From: RGIG2041 sp045537695
Lineage (GTDB): Bacteria; Bacillota; Clostridia; UBA1381; UMGS1253
DNA: 7,034 bases
Assembly: GCA_045537695.1 (NCBI GenBank)
Contig: JAZSQB010000054.1
Span: forward strand, 1-7,034
Direction: 5' to 3'
In this document: positions 5,451 through 7,034 of the stretch, piece by piece
How the letters are laid out: each line of letters begins with the position of its first letter
Position numbering within the stretch: the stretch's first letter is position 1
Notes under the pieces: model-generated
Seen by the model: the letters and a program-made list of their open reading frames with translations, nothing else
Databases searched by the model: none
Told to the model about the DNA's origin: nothing
Program-made: the position numbers and the translations under genes

Positions 5451-5460
5451 TGCGTGTCAA
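5432..5460 (-). promoter_or_regulatory. Early leftward promoter, perfect sigma-A consensus
   Basis: On the - strand TTGACA (5460-5455), 17 bases, TATAAT (5437-5432). Transcription would start near 5425 and give a leader of about 60 bases before the Cro-like gene. Its -35 is itself one of the TGTCAA half-sites, and another lies at the start point, so repressor binding would block it directly. Confidence 0.85.
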
Positions 5461-5517
5461 TAATTAAATTACATTTTTCGTGGTGTCAATTTTGAATTGT
5501 CAAAAAGGGGTGGAAGA

Positions 5518-6240
5518 ATGTCACAACAATCATTTGCTGACAGATTAAAATTTCTGCTCGCTTCTGGTGGGCAGAAACAAAATAAAGCTGTATCGCAGGC
5601 GGAGCTTGCAAAAAAAATTGGTGTAACTCGGCAAGCTATTAGCTCGTATGTTAATGGTGTCACCTCACCGCCGCTTGACAAGTTTGAAGCCATTGCGGAT
5701 TACTTTGGCGTTTCTTATTCGTATTTGCTTGGCAAGTCAGATGCACAAAACGACCAGAACAGCGATATTGTGGAGCGGTTGGGGTTGACCGAGGACACGA
5801 TAAATGTTTTTGAATTTCTTCACGAAGCTCACGGTCTGTCGCCAGAAGAAAAAGAAGCATTGCACCATACAATCAACATGATAATCTCATCATTTGAGTT
5901 TGGTGATTTTAGCGTAGCATCGGCTTTATTCATATCAAAAGCGAGAGATAGAGATAACGGAATACCACTTATATTTGAACAGGAGAAGGAAACTATACAA
6001 AACTTCCTTGCAAATAACGGAATTCAAACCCTTGATGACGCTGAGTATTTAGCGTTCTTATTCAATCGTGCAAAAATTGCATGGCAACGGGTGTTTGAAA
6101 AAACAGTTTCTCCCATATATGAGGATGCCTGCAAAGCAATAATCAAACCTCGTCCTATTGATGAAAACGGCATCACACAGCTTGTAAAGAAAATAAGAGA
6201 AATAGAATCAAATTCGGGTGAACCAGATGGCGACGATTAA
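5518..6240 (+). CDS. XRE-family (CI-like) repressor without a peptidase domain
   Basis: A 240-aa protein, the probable lysogeny repressor. The N-terminal HTH spans about residues 5-72: FADRLKFLLA, then SQAELAKKIGVTRQAISSYV (26-45), followed by the usual YFGVSYSYLLG. The rest (about 80-240) is helical and charged; I see none of the Ser/Lys signatures of a LexA/CI S24 peptidase, so RecA-driven self-cleavage is unlikely and release may depend on an antirepressor or a helper-phage protein. I chose the ATG at 5518 because AGGGG (5506-5510) is 7 bases upstream. A TTG at 5497 would add seven residues but lies inside an operator-like TGTCAA and lacks a ribosome site. The gene overlaps the integrase start by 14 bases, so integrase is likely expressed in the lysogen at low level. 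Confidence 0.85.
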   Translation: MSQQSFADRLKFLLASGGQKQNKAVSQAELAKKIGVTRQAISSYVNGVTSPPLDKFEAIADYFGVSYSYLLGKSDAQNDQNSDIVERLGLTEDTINVFEFLHEAHGLSPEEKEALHHTINMIISSFEFGDFSVASALFISKARDRDNGIPLIFEQEKETIQNFLANNGIQTLDDAEYLAFLFNRAKIAWQRVFEKTVSPIYEDACKAIIKPRPIDENGITQLVKKIREIESNSGEPDGDD

Positions 6241-7034
6241 AGAACGCAACGGCAGTTATCAGATTGTTGTCAGTTGTGGATATGACAGCAAGGGGAAGCA
6301 CCTCCGGCGGTCAATGACATGGACACCAGAGCCGGGAATGACTGCCCGTCAGATTGAAAAGGAATTGAATCGGCAGGCGACGCTATTTGAGGAACGAGTG
6401 AGAACCGGCGGCGCTCCGAACAGCTCTATAAAGCTTGAAACCTATGCCGAACAATGGTTCACAAATTACGCAGAAAAGTACCTCAAAGAATCCACCGTTG
6501 CAAGATACAGGAAACTGTCCCGGAGGCTTTATCAAGCACTGGGCGCAAAAAGAATCGACCGAATAACCGTTGCTGATGTCCAGGCACTCATTGACAACCT
6601 GGGCGAAACGGGAATAAAAATCCAGCGCACCAAAAAGGACGCGACAGATCAGCCGGAACCGGCAGCACTCGCACCGAAAACCATCCGGGCATATCACAGC
6701 CTGCTTTCTGCTATCCTTGAATCAGCGGTTAAGCTGGAAATGATACCGTCAAATCCTTGCCGTAAAGTGACCCTGCCGCCGCTCAAAGCCACGGAGAAAG
6801 ATGTTTATACCCTTGATGAAGCATCGCGCTTTCTGGAGCTTCTGGAGGGCGAAAACTGGCAGTATAGGGCGTTCTTCACGCTGGCAATATACACCGGCAT
6901 GAGGCGCGGCGAATTGCTGGGGTTGCAATGGGGAGATTTCGACTTTGACAGCGGCATTGTGACCATATCCCGGAACACTCTGTACACCGGACGCAAAGGT
7001 CTATATGACGATACACCGAAAACAAAATCATCCC
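6227..7034 (+). CDS. int: Tyrosine recombinase integrase, 3' end cut by window edge
   Basis: Catalyses site-specific integration and, with an excisionase, excision. The 269 visible codons show an N-terminal arm-type DNA-binding domain (about 1-58, starting MATIKERNGSYQIVV), a SAM-like core-binding domain (about 68-180, TYAEQWFTNYAEKYLKEST through AALAPKTIRAYHSLL), and the start of the catalytic domain with TGMRRGELLGLQW (223-235), giving catalytic Arg226. TPKTKSS at the edge holds the likely catalytic Lys265. The HxxR and Tyr motifs lie outside. The fold order matches Tn916/phage-type integrases of Firmicutes. ATG at 6227 lies inside the repressor gene in another frame, with only a weak GGGTGA ahead, so translation is probably coupled. 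The attachment site is expected beyond the right edge and is not seen here. Confidence 0.95.
   Translation, partial: MATIKERNGSYQIVVSCGYDSKGKHLRRSMTWTPEPGMTARQIEKELNRQATLFEERVRTGGAPNSSIKLETYAEQWFTNYAEKYLKESTVARYRKLSRRLYQALGAKRIDRITVADVQALIDNLGETGIKIQRTKKDATDQPEPAALAPKTIRAYHSLLSAILESAVKLEMIPSNPCRKVTLPPLKATEKDVYTLDEASRFLELLEGENWQYRAFFTLAIYTGMRRGELLGLQWGDFDFDSGIVTISRNTLYTGRKGLYDDTPKTKSS

Larger units (their letters stand above)
5421..5503. promoter_or_regulatory. Cluster of TTGACA/TGTCAA half-sites, candidate repressor operators
   Basis: One TTGACA (5421-5426) and three TGTCAA (5455-5460, 5484-5489, 5498-5503) within 83 bases. Two of them extend to GTGTCAAT (5454-5461 and 5483-5490), spaced 29 bp. 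They cover the leftward start point and -35 and the region just upstream of the repressor ribosome site. Two also coincide with promoter -35 boxes, so not every copy need be an operator. Confidence 0.5.

Noticed and set aside
5497..5517. TTG start extending the repressor by seven residues
   Set aside because: It has no ribosome site and sits within an operator-like TGTCAA, while the ATG at 5518 has AGGGG at 7 bases.
1..7034. CRISPR array, tRNA, rRNA or insertion sequence
   Set aside because: No regularly spaced repeats, no cloverleaf or rRNA sequence noticed, and no transposase motifs in any real frame.

Overview
The window is the control, replication and DNA-packaging part of an integrated phage-type element. 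The host is probably a Clostridia-type Gram-positive bacterium. I infer this from strong AGGAGG-type ribosome sites, consensus sigma-A promoters, TTG start codons and the look of the small HTH proteins. Both window edges cut through genes.

Layout from right to left. On the + strand an XRE-family repressor (5518-6240) overlaps a tyrosine integrase (6227 to the right edge). A compact promoter/operator region (about 5420-5517) separates them from a leftward operon on the - strand. That operon holds a 66-aa Cro-like HTH protein, a translationally coupled 76-aa excisionase/AlpA-like winged-helix protein, and an 810-aa primase-polymerase fused to an SF3 (D5-type) helicase. After about 300 bases of AT-rich DNA carrying repeats come a 52-aa and a 94-aa protein of unknown function. 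Next is a non-coding stretch (1370-1664), and then the small and large terminase subunits, the large one running off the left edge.

The most unusual part is 1449-1655. Two consecutive units lie on the + strand, against the direction of all surrounding genes. Each has a near-perfect sigma-A promoter with 17-bp spacing and an extended -10 (TGG), and a GC-rich hairpin with a T-tract follows within 60-75 bases. They look like two short, strongly transcribed non-coding RNAs at the boundary between the replication and packaging genes.

How the genes would work together: the repressor holds the leftward promoter off through repeated TGTCAA/TTGACA half-sites. On induction the HTH/Xis pair and the primase-helicase excise and replicate the element, and the terminase packages it. 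Only five early genes separate the repressor from the terminase, with no recombination, SSB, resolvase or methylase genes. This suggests either a very compact phage or a capsid-forming phage-inducible chromosomal island (cf-PICI-like satellite). The window cannot decide between them, because the genes after the large terminase are not included.
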